From Haplomitrium mnioides (lineage: Eukaryota > Marchantiophyta > Haplomitriopsida > Calobryales), in NCBI GenBank assembly GCA_049999725.1, contig JBNGIS010022188.1, positions 1-30,141 of the forward strand: 30,141 bases of DNA, read 5' to 3'. This document shows positions 9,565 to 17,820 of the stretch, piece after piece. Both the position numbers and the translations under genes were made by a program. How positions within the stretch are numbered: position 1 is the first letter of the stretch; every line of letters starts with the position of its first letter. The notes beneath the pieces were generated by a model. The model saw only the letters and a program-made list of their open reading frames with translations. It was not told the origin of the DNA and searched no databases.

Positions 9565-9989
9565 TGATGTTGTGCTATTTATAAGAAAATAGAGAGTGAA
9601 GAAAGTGATAAAGGGTTATTTTTAACGTTGAATTGAGATAAAATTACTTGTCTTTTAAGTTACTTGTAGAGCTTTTAGGGTTGAAATTAGAAGTGACTTC
9701 TATCTAAGCGAGTAATTTTATGGTTGAAATTAGAAATGACTTCTAAGTGATCAATTCTAAGGTTGAAACTAGAAGTGACTTGTAAGTGAAGAAAGATGGA
9801 TGACACCTTCTTTACTTGTTTAAATAGAAGGGTGTCATAACCTCACTCCTCATCCTAGAGTTTCTCTTGAATCACTTGGGTTCTTTGGTTGCTTGGCTTT
9901 TGCTTATCTTATTGGCATTTGTTGAAGAACTCTATAAGAATTCACTATGAGTTCTTACTTATTTAGATTTGTCCTTGAGTTCTTTTACA
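9565..9989 (+). repeat. Left LTR of element B
   Basis: It begins TGATGTTGTGCTATTTATAA and ends TTCTTTTACA. The same start is found at 14145 and 15588. A TATA-like TTTAAATAG lies at about 9819. Positions 9678-9800 hold three tandem units of about 39 bp built on GGTTGAAATTAGAAGTGACT. The terminal TG...CA is conventional for an LTR. Confidence 0.9.
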
Positions 9990-9990
9990 T

Positions 9991-10009
9991 TGGCATAAGA
10001 GCTACGATT
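9991..10009 (+). promoter_or_regulatory. Primer-binding site (initiator tRNA-Met type)
   Basis: TGGCATAAGAGCTACGATT lies one base after the LTR end. It is a two-mismatch version of TGGTATCAGAGC, the usual plant primer-binding site complementary to the 3' end of initiator tRNA-Met. Confidence 0.8.
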
Positions 10010-10028
10010 TTTTTTGGTGGTGAGTTAC

Positions 10029-10760
10029 ATGGAGAATCAAGAGGCAGTGGTTCAAGAAATGCAACAATGGCTTGAACATCTTTCATATCTTTTGGAAGTG
10101 AGAATGAAAGAAAAATCAACTTTTCAAGAAGAAGACAGTTCTGGGTAATTTTTAATGCCAAAAGTATATAATGGGAAGATGGTTTGTGGTGCATTTGAGA
10201 ACTTCATATTTGATTGTGAACAATATTTTGAAGCTACAAACATTAGAAAAGATGGTCGACGAGTTCTATTTACGACAAGTCAATTAGAAGGAATTGCAAA
10301 GACTTGGTGGAGATATCAAATAGAACAAGCACAACATGGATTTGTTGCTCCAATTGTTTCTTGGTGTGAATTTAAAGAAGTCATGATTTCAAGATTTAGA
10401 GCTGTAAATGATTCAAAAAGTAGCAAGAGATCAATTGGCCTAATTGAAGCGACTTGGTACAATGAGAAGTTCTATTATATGATTTCATGATACAATTATG
10501 CAAATTCTTGATATAAGAGAAGAAAACCTACTAGACGGCTTTGTTTGGAGATTGAAGCCTCACACAAGAATGGAAGTTACAATTATTGAGCCTGCTCAAG
10601 TAGAAGAAGCAATGTGCATGGCAGAGTGGCATGACTCATTACTTAATACTGTAGAAGCTAGGTCACGTCCCAAACCATTCAAACAACGAACTCAAAACTT
10701 TGCAAGCTCTAATGGAGTTAAAATTTTGACAAGAATTCAAATATTCTTGTTTCATCTTAA
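10029..10760 (+). pseudogene. gag of element B
   Basis: An ATG at 10029 opens a frame (MENQEAVVQEMQQWLEHL) with one stop at 10146 that continues to 10490. The capsid core is recognisable as FENFIFDCEQYFEA and SQLEGIAKTWWRYQIE, matching the L-E-G-x-A-x-x-W-W pattern of retrotransposon Gag proteins. A frameshift near 10490 leads to the frame starting at 10498 (ILDIREENLLDGFVWRL). No C-x2-C-x4-H-x4-C zinc knuckle is visible before the protease. Gag would form the virus-like particle; this copy is broken. Confidence 0.82.
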
Positions 10761-11040
10761 TGGTATGATTGAAATGTGCTCTTGTAGAATGTTGGTGGAT
10801 AGTGGGAGTTCTGAAAATTTTATGTCACTATGTTATGCTAAGATAATCAAAGCAAAAGTTAGACCTATCAAGGAGAGTGTTGTAACTATGGCCGATGGCC
10901 AAAAGCATGACGTGTTTCACTCTCAAAAGCCATTCCTTTTAGGGATTGGAAAATAGTGCGCAAAATCTATACAATTTGTTATTGAACTTGTACAATATGA
11001 CATCATTTTAGGGTTGCTTTGGCTTGAAGATTGATCCGCT
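10761..11040 (+). pseudogene. Aspartic protease of element B
   Basis: The catalytic box MLVDSGSSENF (10789-10821) has the D-S/T-G triad of retropepsins. The second structural hallmark, YDIILGLLWL (10996-11025), follows in the same frame after a stop at 10954-10956. This protease would cut the Gag-Pol polyprotein. One internal stop makes it non-functional. Confidence 0.8.
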
Positions 11041-11259
11041 CAATTTGATTGGGCAAAACAACAAATTCAAGCTACCTTACAAGATAAGAAGTTTTTTTTT
11101 AGGTGTTTGACAATGTTGGTAAAGAAGCCTAAATCTGTTTAGCGTATTAATTCAATGGAGCAAGAGTTGTCTGTCTTTGCTATTTGGATCAAGCTCATCA
11201 TGGACTTGAGTAAAGAGGGAGGAAAAAGTGCGCTTACCTCAATGACAGATGATATTTTG

Positions 11260-11935
11260 AAAGAGTTTGCAGATGTTTTTTCGGAGGATTTTCCAAAGAG
11301 GGTACCATATGATTGAAGAATGTCATTTTTTATTGAGTTGATACTAGGAAGTACTCCTTATATTCGATCTATATATCGGTTATCACCACAAAAATTAGAC
11401 GAGCTTTTGAAAGACATTGACGGATCTTCTTGAGAAGGATTTCATTCAACATAGTACTTCATCTTGGAGAGCTCTAGTATTCTTTGTCCCATAGAAAGAT
11501 GGTGGATTTTGTCTTTGTACAAATTATCAAGGCTTGAATAATCAAACAGTGAAGAATGCCTATCTTTTACCTTGTATTGATGATTTGTTAGATCAATTGA
11601 GTGGTGTGCGATTCTTTTCTAAGTTGGATCTTTAAAGTGGCTATTGGAAAATTCCTATCAAGTTAAATGAGATGCCAAAAATAGCTTTCTGTACAAAGTA
11701 TAGGCATTTTGAGTGGAAGGTTCTTTCATTTGGCCTTACTCCAGCGATATTCATAGATCAAATGCATCAAGTTTTTGATGATTTATTGGCTAAGTTAGTG
11801 TTGGTGTTTTTGGACGATATTCTTATCTTTAGTAAAAATGAAGTTGAGCATCATGGGCATCTCAAAGAAGTATTACAAAGATTACGCAATTGGAAGTTTT
11901 ATTGCAAGAAGTCTAAGTGTGAGTTTTGAAGCAAG
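11260..11935 (+). pseudogene. Reverse transcriptase of element B
   Basis: Pieces in several frames follow the RT domain order: RLSPQKLDELLKDI (11379-11420), CTNYQGLNNQTVKNAYLLP (11518-11574), IDDLLDQLSGVRFFSKLDL (11577-11633, holding the first catalytic Asp), a stop at 11634, then FCTKYRHFEWKVLSFGLTPA (11690-11749) and LVFLDDILIFSK (about 11799-11834, the second catalytic Asp pair). The domain ends with LRNWKFYCKKSKCEF at 11929. The domain identity is secure; stops and frameshifts inactivate it. Confidence 0.9.
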
Positions 11936-11939
11936 AGGT

Positions 11940-12600
11940 GACTTGCTTAGAATATGCATAAAGTGTCTACGAAGGGCATTAAGATGGAGAAAAAGAAAAT
12001 TAAAGCTACTACAGAGTGGCCAATACCAACTGATGCAAAAGATGTTTGAGCTTTCAATGGATTGGCAAGTTTTTATCGAAGATTCATCCATTACTATACT
12101 CATATTGTTGCACCGCTTACTGATTTGCTAAGTAAGGAGGCAAAGTTTGAATGGACAACCAAAGAGCAAGAGGCATTTCAACAACTCAAGAATAAAGTAT
12201 CTTCTCATCCAATTCTACAACTGTATGATCCAAAGACATGTTGTATAGTTGATTTGATGCCTTTAATTTTGATATTAGAGTAGTGTTACAAGAAGAGTTT
12301 GAGGATGGACTTTATTCGATTGCCTTCATGCCACGCCGACTAAATGTAGCAAAGAGAAATTATTATGCAAGAGATAGAGAGAAATTGACAATGGTTTATG
12401 CTACCATGGTTTGGAGACACTATCTTTTAGGAAAGCATATACTTATGCGCACCGATCTCAAACCTTTGTTGCAATCAGTTCACTTAGAAAATATGACAAG
12501 TCGTCATTATCGATAGGAAGATCAGCTACATCTCTTTGATATCAAGTTGGAGTACAAGTTGGGAAGGTTCCATACCATTCATAATGCATTGTCACAAAGA
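11940..12600 (+). pseudogene. RNase H and connection domain of element B
   Basis: The frame at 12059-12253 reads GLASFYRRFIHYYTHIVAPL and FEWTTKEQEAFQQLK. A lost base near 12256 disrupts the IVDFDAS box that the older relative keeps at 8477-8503. Then come IAFMPRRLNVAKRNYYARDR (12320-12379) and VWRHYLLGKHILMRTDLKPL (12409-12468), the closing part of the RNase H domain. It would degrade the RNA strand during reverse transcription. It is broken by frameshifts and stops. Confidence 0.88.
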
Positions 12601-12609
12601 CCAGATCAT

Positions 12610-13640
12610 CAACTAAATACATTGGAGATTGCAAATGTTAGTATATTGCATCTTGATGAAGCAACCAGTGACAACTTTTGACAAAAATTACATGAAGATG
12701 CCTTCTTTAATCTTGTTAGGGTATATTTGGTATTCAAAGATAGTGAGTGTCATGCTTTTTCCATTCAGAATGGTATTCTCTATCATGGCTATCAAATATA
12801 TATTCTACAAGATGATGCGCTTTGAATGGTCCATTTACAAGAAGCACATGGGATAGACTCTTAAGACTATAGAGAGTTGCTTGGTGGTAGCCAAACCTAG
12901 CTCGAGATGTTTGTGGCTTTGTTCGTTCTTCTGAAAATTGTCAACCAAACAAGGCTTCAAATCAAAAACCAGTTGGCTTTCTTCAACCTCTACCAATTCC
13001 TACTACTCGGTGGGAATATGTAAGTTTATTTCTTGTCACTTTGCTTCCAACCATGCCTCATGGGTTTACTACCAATGTGGTGTTTGTGGATAAGCTAAGC
13101 AAATAAATTCATCTAGCACCAATAATGGATATGATGGATGCTCCACAATTGGCAAAGATTTACTTAGATATAGTCTTTCAATATCATGGAATGCTAAAGA
13201 TGTTGATATCTAGTAGAGATCCACGATTCACTGGAAAGTTTTGGTGATAGTTGTTCATACTTTTGGGTACCAAACTATCTATGTCTACAGCTTATCATCC
13301 TCAAGCAGATGGGCAAACTAAACACGTAAATCACACTGTGGTGGAGGATATACTTCGCGCGTTTATCAACATTTATCACACAGATTGGGATAGTTTCTTA
13401 CTTGCTGTGGAGTTTGAATACAACAACTCCAAACAAGTAAGTACTGGATTTTCTCCTTTCTTTCTAAACTATAGTCAACATCCTCTTGTTCATGATGGAT
13501 TGCTTTCTTCTTCCTCTTCCAATGTTCCAAGTCCTTCTATCTTTTTGTCTCATTTATCTTTCTCTTTGTAAGATGCCAAAAACCATCTTGTTATTGCTCA
13601 AAATCGAGCAAAACAATATAATATGGATAAACATCGTCAT
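12610..13640 (+). pseudogene. Integrase of element B
   Basis: The Zn-binding N-terminal region and early core (12650-13230) are split among frames by many stops. The C-terminal core is open at 13251-13571: LGTKLSMSTAYHPQADGQT, then DWDSFLLAVEFEYNNSKQ and STGFSPFFLNYSQHPLVHD. The A-Y-H-P-Q-A/T-D-G-Q-T and N-x-x-x-x-x-S-T-G-x-S-P-F patterns are diagnostic of Ty3/gypsy integrases. It would join element DNA to the host chromosome. This copy is inactive. Confidence 0.9.
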
Positions 13641-14144
13641 GATTTTACTTATGTTTTAGGTGACCAAGTTATGTTTTCTACTCATGATCTTCCTTTATCT
13701 TTAGATACTCAAGTCTGTAAGTTGTCTCCAGCTTGAATTGGTTCTTTTTCAATTTCTCAAGTTATTTTTCTTATTGCTTAGAAACTTGAACTTCCTCTTC
13801 ATATGAAGATTTATCCTGTATTCCATGTATTTAAACTTAAACTTTTTATTTATAGTCCATCTTCTTTTCCAAATCGTGTTCAAATTCCTCCTCCGCCTAT
13901 TGTTTTTTATGATTATAAAGAATATAAGGTGGACTATATTTTGGTTTAAGTGAGTTCTCAAACATGAGCAACATACTCAAGTTCAATATAAAGTTTTGTC
14001 GAAGGGATATCTGCTTCATGGTGCTGATTGGGAACCGTGTTCTAACATTGAGAATGCTTAAGAAGCTATTCAATTATTTGAAACTGACAGTCATGACAAG
14101 GATGTCATCGACTAAAAAGCAGAGATTATGTAATAGTACAAGCT
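13641..14144 (+). pseudogene. Integrase tail and chromodomain of element B
   Basis: YNMDKHRHDFTYVLGDQVMF (13619-13678) is the basic integrase tail. LHMKIYPVFHVFKLKLF (about 13796-13845) is the conserved H-P-V-F-H-V-S-like segment. YKEYKVDYILV (13915-13947), followed in other frames by a G-A-D-W-E-P-like stretch near 14020, matches a chromodomain. That module defines chromoviruses and directs insertion to particular chromatin. Many stops are present. Confidence 0.78.
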
Positions 14145-14531
14145 TGATGCTGTGCTATTTATAAGAAAATAGAGAAGAGTGAAGGCAGTGGTAAAGGGTT
14201 ATTTTTAAGGTTGAATTGAGATAAGATTACTTGTCTTCGAAGTTATTTTTAGAGTTGAAATTAGAAGTGACTTCTAAGTGAGTAATTTTAGGGTTGAAAT
14301 TAGAAGTGACTTCTAAGTGATCAATTCTAGGGTTGAAATTAGAAGTGGCTTGTAAGTGAAGAAAGAGGGATGACACATTCTTCTCTTGTATAAATAGAAT
14401 GGCTTCATAGCCCCACTTCTCATTTTGGAGTTCCTCTCGAATCACTTGGGTTCTTTGGTTGCTTGGCTTTTTCTTGCTTTATTGGCATTTGGTTGAAGAA
14501 ATCTATTAGAGTTTACTATGAGTTTTTTTAC
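14145..14531 (+). repeat. Right LTR of element B
   Basis: It begins TGATGCTGTGCTATTTATAA and ends GAGTTTTTTTAC, directly before AAGCA. A clean TATAAATA lies at 14389-14396. Three 39-40-bp internal units lie at 14251-14365. It is shorter than the left LTR because a 3' segment (CTTATTTAGATTTGTCC and neighbours) is absent. Confidence 0.9.
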
Positions 14532-14536
14532 AAGCA
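14532..14536. repeat. Target-site duplication, right copy (AAGCA)
   Basis: Matches 9560-9564. The integrase frame of the host element resumes here. Confidence 0.8.
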
Positions 14537-15073
14537 AACAAAGCACGCTGATCATGTTGTCGAGAAAATACTTCGCGCGTTCATCAATGTTCATCACACC
14601 AATTGGGATAGTTTCTTATCGGCTATAGAGTTCGCCTACAACAACTCCAAACAAGCAAGTACTAGGTTTTCTCCTTTCTTTCTTAATTCGGATCAACATC
14701 CTCTTGTTCTCAATGGTTTTCTTTCTCCTCTTGCTTCTAATGTTCCAAGTATTTATACTTTTTTGTCTCGTATATTTTCTTCTTTGCAAGATGCTCGCAG
14801 CCATCTTGTTGTTGCTCAAAATTAGCAAAAACAAAATGTCGATGATCGTCGTCGTGATTTCTCTTATGTTTTAGATGACCAAATCATGTTTTTTACTCAC
14901 AATCTTATATTGTCTCTAAATAATCAAGTCTGTAAGTTATCTCTTGCTTGGATTAGTCATGTCTCTATTTCTCAAGTTATTTCTTTTGTTGTTTATAAAC
15001 TTGATCTTGTTCTTCATATGAAGATCCATTTTGTATTTCATGTCTTTAGATTGAAGTCTTTTGTCCATAGTCC

Positions 15074-15298
15074 TATTGAGATTTCGAGCTCTAACTGCCG
15101 GTTAACATGGCAGCCACCTTAGCTCACAGTTACGTTAGGCCAGTTAGCTTAGGTGTATATATATGGGGCTGCTTGAGATGCACATTATGCTCTCTCTCTT
15201 CCCCTCTGTATTTGTTGGCGCTCATGCCTTATAGTGAAGAACATTCTTGCATTGGTTGTGTGGATATGTGATTGATTGCTCTGCCTCTAACTCTAACA
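15074..15298 (+). mobile_element. 225-bp LTR-like insertion (solo LTR or short nonautonomous element)
   Basis: The host element is continuous on both sides (compare 13851 in element B), and AGTCC stands at both borders (15069-15073 and 15299-15303), consistent with a 5-bp target duplication. The insert contains a TATA-like TGTATATATATGGGGC at about 15152 followed by a CTCTCTCTCTTCCCCTC tract. It ends CTCTAACA, the usual end of copia-type LTRs. The left end (TATTGAGATTTCG) lacks the expected TGTTAGAG, so it is truncated, diverged, or not an LTR. It has no coding capacity. Confidence 0.6.
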
Positions 15299-15587
15299 AG
15301 TCCATCTTCTTTTCTAAATTGTGTTCAACTTCTCCTTCAACTATTGTTTTTTATGATCATAAAGAATTTGAAGTGGATTACATTTTGGCAAAAAGAGTTA
15401 TCAAGTGAGGGCGACATCCACAAGTTCAATATAAGGTTTTGTGGAAAATCTATCCACTTCATGATGCTACTTGAGAACCTTATTCAAACTTTAAGAATGC
15501 TCAAGAGGCCATTCAATTATTTGAAAGTTGCAGAAATAACGAGTAAATCGTTGATTAGAAGGTGGTTTTTATGTAATATGACAAACA

Positions 15588-15965
15588 TGATGATGTGCTA
15601 TTTATAAGAAAATAGAGAGGAGTGAAGGAAGTGGTAGAGGGTCACTTTTAGCGTTGAAATCATTTTAATGTTACTTTCTTTTGAAGTTACATTTAGGGTG
15701 GAAGTGAGATAAAATTATTTAACTTCAAAGTTACTTTTAGATAAGTAAGATAATATCACTTTTAGAATTGAAATTGGAAATGACTTGTAAGTGACGTAAA
15801 GGTGATGACAACTTATTTTCTTGTATAAATAAAAGAGCTTCGTAACCCACTACTCATTCTAGAGTTCTTTTCAATTCAGTTTAGCTATGTGGTTGTTTGG
15901 TTTTTATTTGTTTATTGACAATGAGTTGAATAATTCTATGAGAGTTGTCTTGGAGTTGTTATTCA
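15588..15965 (+). repeat. 3' LTR of the older element
   Basis: It begins TGATGATGTGCTATTTATAA and has TATAAATA at 15824-15831. The 3' part (TGGTTGTTTGGTTTTTATTTG) matches the other LTRs. It has only one copy of the 39-bp internal unit that is triplicated in element B, and more substitutions. The end near GTTATTCA is approximate. No matching 5' LTR lies in the window. Confidence 0.8.
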
Positions 15966-16170
15966 TTTGGAAATTGGTTTCCAAATTGGTTAGAAATTGG
16001 TTACGACCCATTACTAGTACTCAAAATTTTCACATTATCTATCTAATAATTCTTGGAATATTAATATATAAAGAAAATACAAAGAAAATCTTCTCTTGAT
16101 ACAAAGAACATAAGATTGGACAAATAAAAGAAAACTTCAAAAGATAAAGAAAATGAAAAGGAGTACATGA

Positions 16171-16285
16171 GGCATGGCATGGCATGGCATGAGAGATGAT
16201 GAGAAGGGATGGTATGGCATGACATGACACAGGAGATGACGTGGAAGGGATGGTATGGCATGGGTGGGGTGGGTGAGGGATGATA
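16171..16285. repeat. GGCAT-rich tandem repeat
   Basis: Four GGCAT units run at 16171-16190, followed by a duplicated block of about 40 bp starting at 16193 and 16233 (GAGATGA, then AAGGGATGGTATGGCATG). Confidence 0.75.
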
Positions 16286-16289
16286 TGCA

Positions 16290-16448
16290 TGACACCGCAG
16301 AGGGCAGGACTGAGGACTTGGCGATGGAATGTCCGGCGATCAAGAAACGCAAATAGAAGTTGCTGAAATTGCGTAGCGTGACGAGAAATTCCTTCTCTGT
16401 GAACGCTGGCTGGCTGGCGATGTCGACCATGTCCTTAGTCTTCAGCAT
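16290..16448 (-). other. Possible coding exon, unknown product
   Basis: On the minus strand an ATG at 16448 opens MLKTKDMVDIASQPAFTEKE, then LVTLRNFSNFYLRFLIAGHS and IAKSSVLPSAVSC. It then runs into the GGCAT repeat, where the frame stays open only because of the repeat. Composition is protein-like and higher in GC than its surroundings. It could be the first exon of a gene cut off by the retroelement block, or chance. No family is recognised. Confidence 0.22.
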
Positions 16449-16666
16449 CTTCTACTTTTCTTCATAAATTGTGTATAGTCACCGCTGTTGCGTGCGACAC
16501 GGAAGGAAGGAAGGAACGGAAGGATTGTCGCCTTCCATCGGTTTGTTATACACTTGGGCTTACGCAGTATAAAGCTCTCGTCTGTCTCGATGTACACATT
16601 GTTGTACACTTGCCTGTGTTGCTGCTACGTGATAAAACCCTCTCCTCTTCCACGAGAGTGAAGAAG

Positions 16667-16811
16667 CTAACGTACCTGATTTTCAAAGACACAGACAGCA
16701 GAGAAGTCACGTACCCGATTGAAACGGTGGGCATATGTTACGTTGCAAAATCTGTCTGTCCTTGCCTATCTTTGGAGAGCTCACGTACACGATTTCAAAG
16801 GGTGAGCATGC
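16667..16811. repeat. Three imperfect direct repeats with ACGTAC core
   Basis: TCACGTACCCGATTGAAACG at 16707 and TCACGTACACGATTTCAAAG at 16781 are both followed by GGTGnGCAT. A weaker copy, CTAACGTACCTGATTTTCAA, is at 16667. They may be regulatory elements upstream of the aminotransferase gene or a decayed repeat. Confidence 0.5.
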
Positions 16812-17820
16812 ATTTTGGTGGATTGACTCGATGATTGTCTCTATTTTTTACTCTCTGTTTGTTAGTCTTTGAGAGAGAACTTAGTACTTGGCTGTTAGAA
16901 TTAAACGTTGATAGAGGAATCGAATCGAACAGAACAGAACAGGATCTGTCCTTTGGCGATGGGTGGCACCCTCGTGACGGATCCTTGTCAGGGAAGCGGA
17001 GGCGTTTCAAAGTTGTCGGTCGTGTCCCTCCCCATCAGGAGGAGGATAACTGAGCACCTGGTGTTGACCCATTCAAGTAGACGGTACACGGCTGCAGCTG
17101 GCATGACGCTGCGTCGTTTCGGCGACCCTCGATATCGCCAATGTTTTGTTTAGTTTCGCGTAAGTTGCTAAGGTTGCAACGTGCGCGAATTCTCAATTTT
17201 CAGTTTCGTGTTTTCGTTCAGCGTCTCTCCTTCACTTAATTTGAACTTCTTGGAGGAATTCCAATCGTACTTAATGGGGGAGAGTGCCGGCTCTCTGTCA
17301 TAGGCATATTTTATTTCATGGTCCTTGGTCTGAAATTTTGAAAAAACAACAAGCGTCATGAGAGTGTTGTTGCTGGGTTGTAAGAGTAGCAATGTGCAAC
17401 GACTCATACTGAACGTGCATTCGGAGTGGATCGCACGCACAGATATGTCGTTTGTTGCGAATGCTTCCGTCGTTGGTTTCACTGGTCCACACGCGATGAC
17501 TTTACTCTGGAACTACTAGCAGTCTGCAGTCATCTGCCTTCAATCTGGTGATCTTGAAGGCGTAAAGTATTTGAAGTCTATAGACGGGACGAGCTATCGT
17601 TTCAGCGTTCTCCTTTGACAGTTATCAAACCCCACGGGTTCTTTCCACTCCAGCGTTTCCACTCGGTGTTGATGGCTGGTAGAATTCCATTAAGCAACAT
17701 GCCAAGGCCATTGACATCTCCCGCAATAATTCACAAGAATGATTTTGAATTCGGGATTTTGAATAGTGAATTACACTGCTAATCGGGAACTTGATTGTGT
17801 ACAACAGCATAAGAGTCGTC

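Larger units (their letters stand above)
9565..14531 (+). mobile_element. Ty3/gypsy chromovirus LTR retrotransposon (element B), full-length but decayed
   Basis: About 5.0 kb with two LTRs (9565-9989 and 14145-14531), a primer-binding site, and gag, protease, RT, RNase H, integrase and chromodomain in the order typical of Ty3/gypsy chromoviruses. It is inserted in + orientation within the integrase of an older relative and flanked by AAGCA. The LTRs differ at roughly one base in ten by eye, and a 3' segment of about 24 bp is absent from the right LTR, so the insertion is old. Every coding segment has stops or shifts, so it cannot move by itself. Confidence 0.92.
14532..15587 (+). pseudogene. 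Older Ty3/gypsy element, right half: integrase end and chromodomain
   Basis: It resumes exactly where the left half stops at 9564, with QTKHADHVVEKILRAFINVH (14537 on), then DSFLSAIEFAYNNSKQASTR and FSPFFLNSDQHPLVLNGF. The frame is open to 14825, and the tail segment LHMKIHFVFHVFRLKSF is at 15015-15065. It is split by a 225-bp insertion (15074-15298), after which the sequence parallel to 13851 of element B returns (PSSF, then a chromodomain-like trace near 15370-15540). About 8 bp after AAGCA are missing compared with the related copy at 13300. Confidence 0.87.
15966..17820. other. Spacer and presumed upstream region of the aminotransferase gene
   Basis: It begins with short AAATTGGTT repeats (15969-16010), then AT-rich sequence, a GGCAT-rich repeat (16171-16285), a possible minus-strand exon (16290-16448) and a thrice-repeated ACGTACnnGATT motif (16667-16811). 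The remainder to 17820 has no convincing gene. The part next to the ATG at 17821 should hold the promoter and 5' untranslated region, but no clear TATA box is seen. Confidence 0.45.

Noticed and set aside
9565-15965. Tandem array of retroelements sharing LTRs
   Set aside because: Integrase continuity across the insert and the AAGCA duplication fit a nested insertion better.
16835-17153. Plus-strand open frames before the aminotransferase gene
   Set aside because: No splice-compatible link to the gene and no recognisable protein; probably upstream non-coding DNA.
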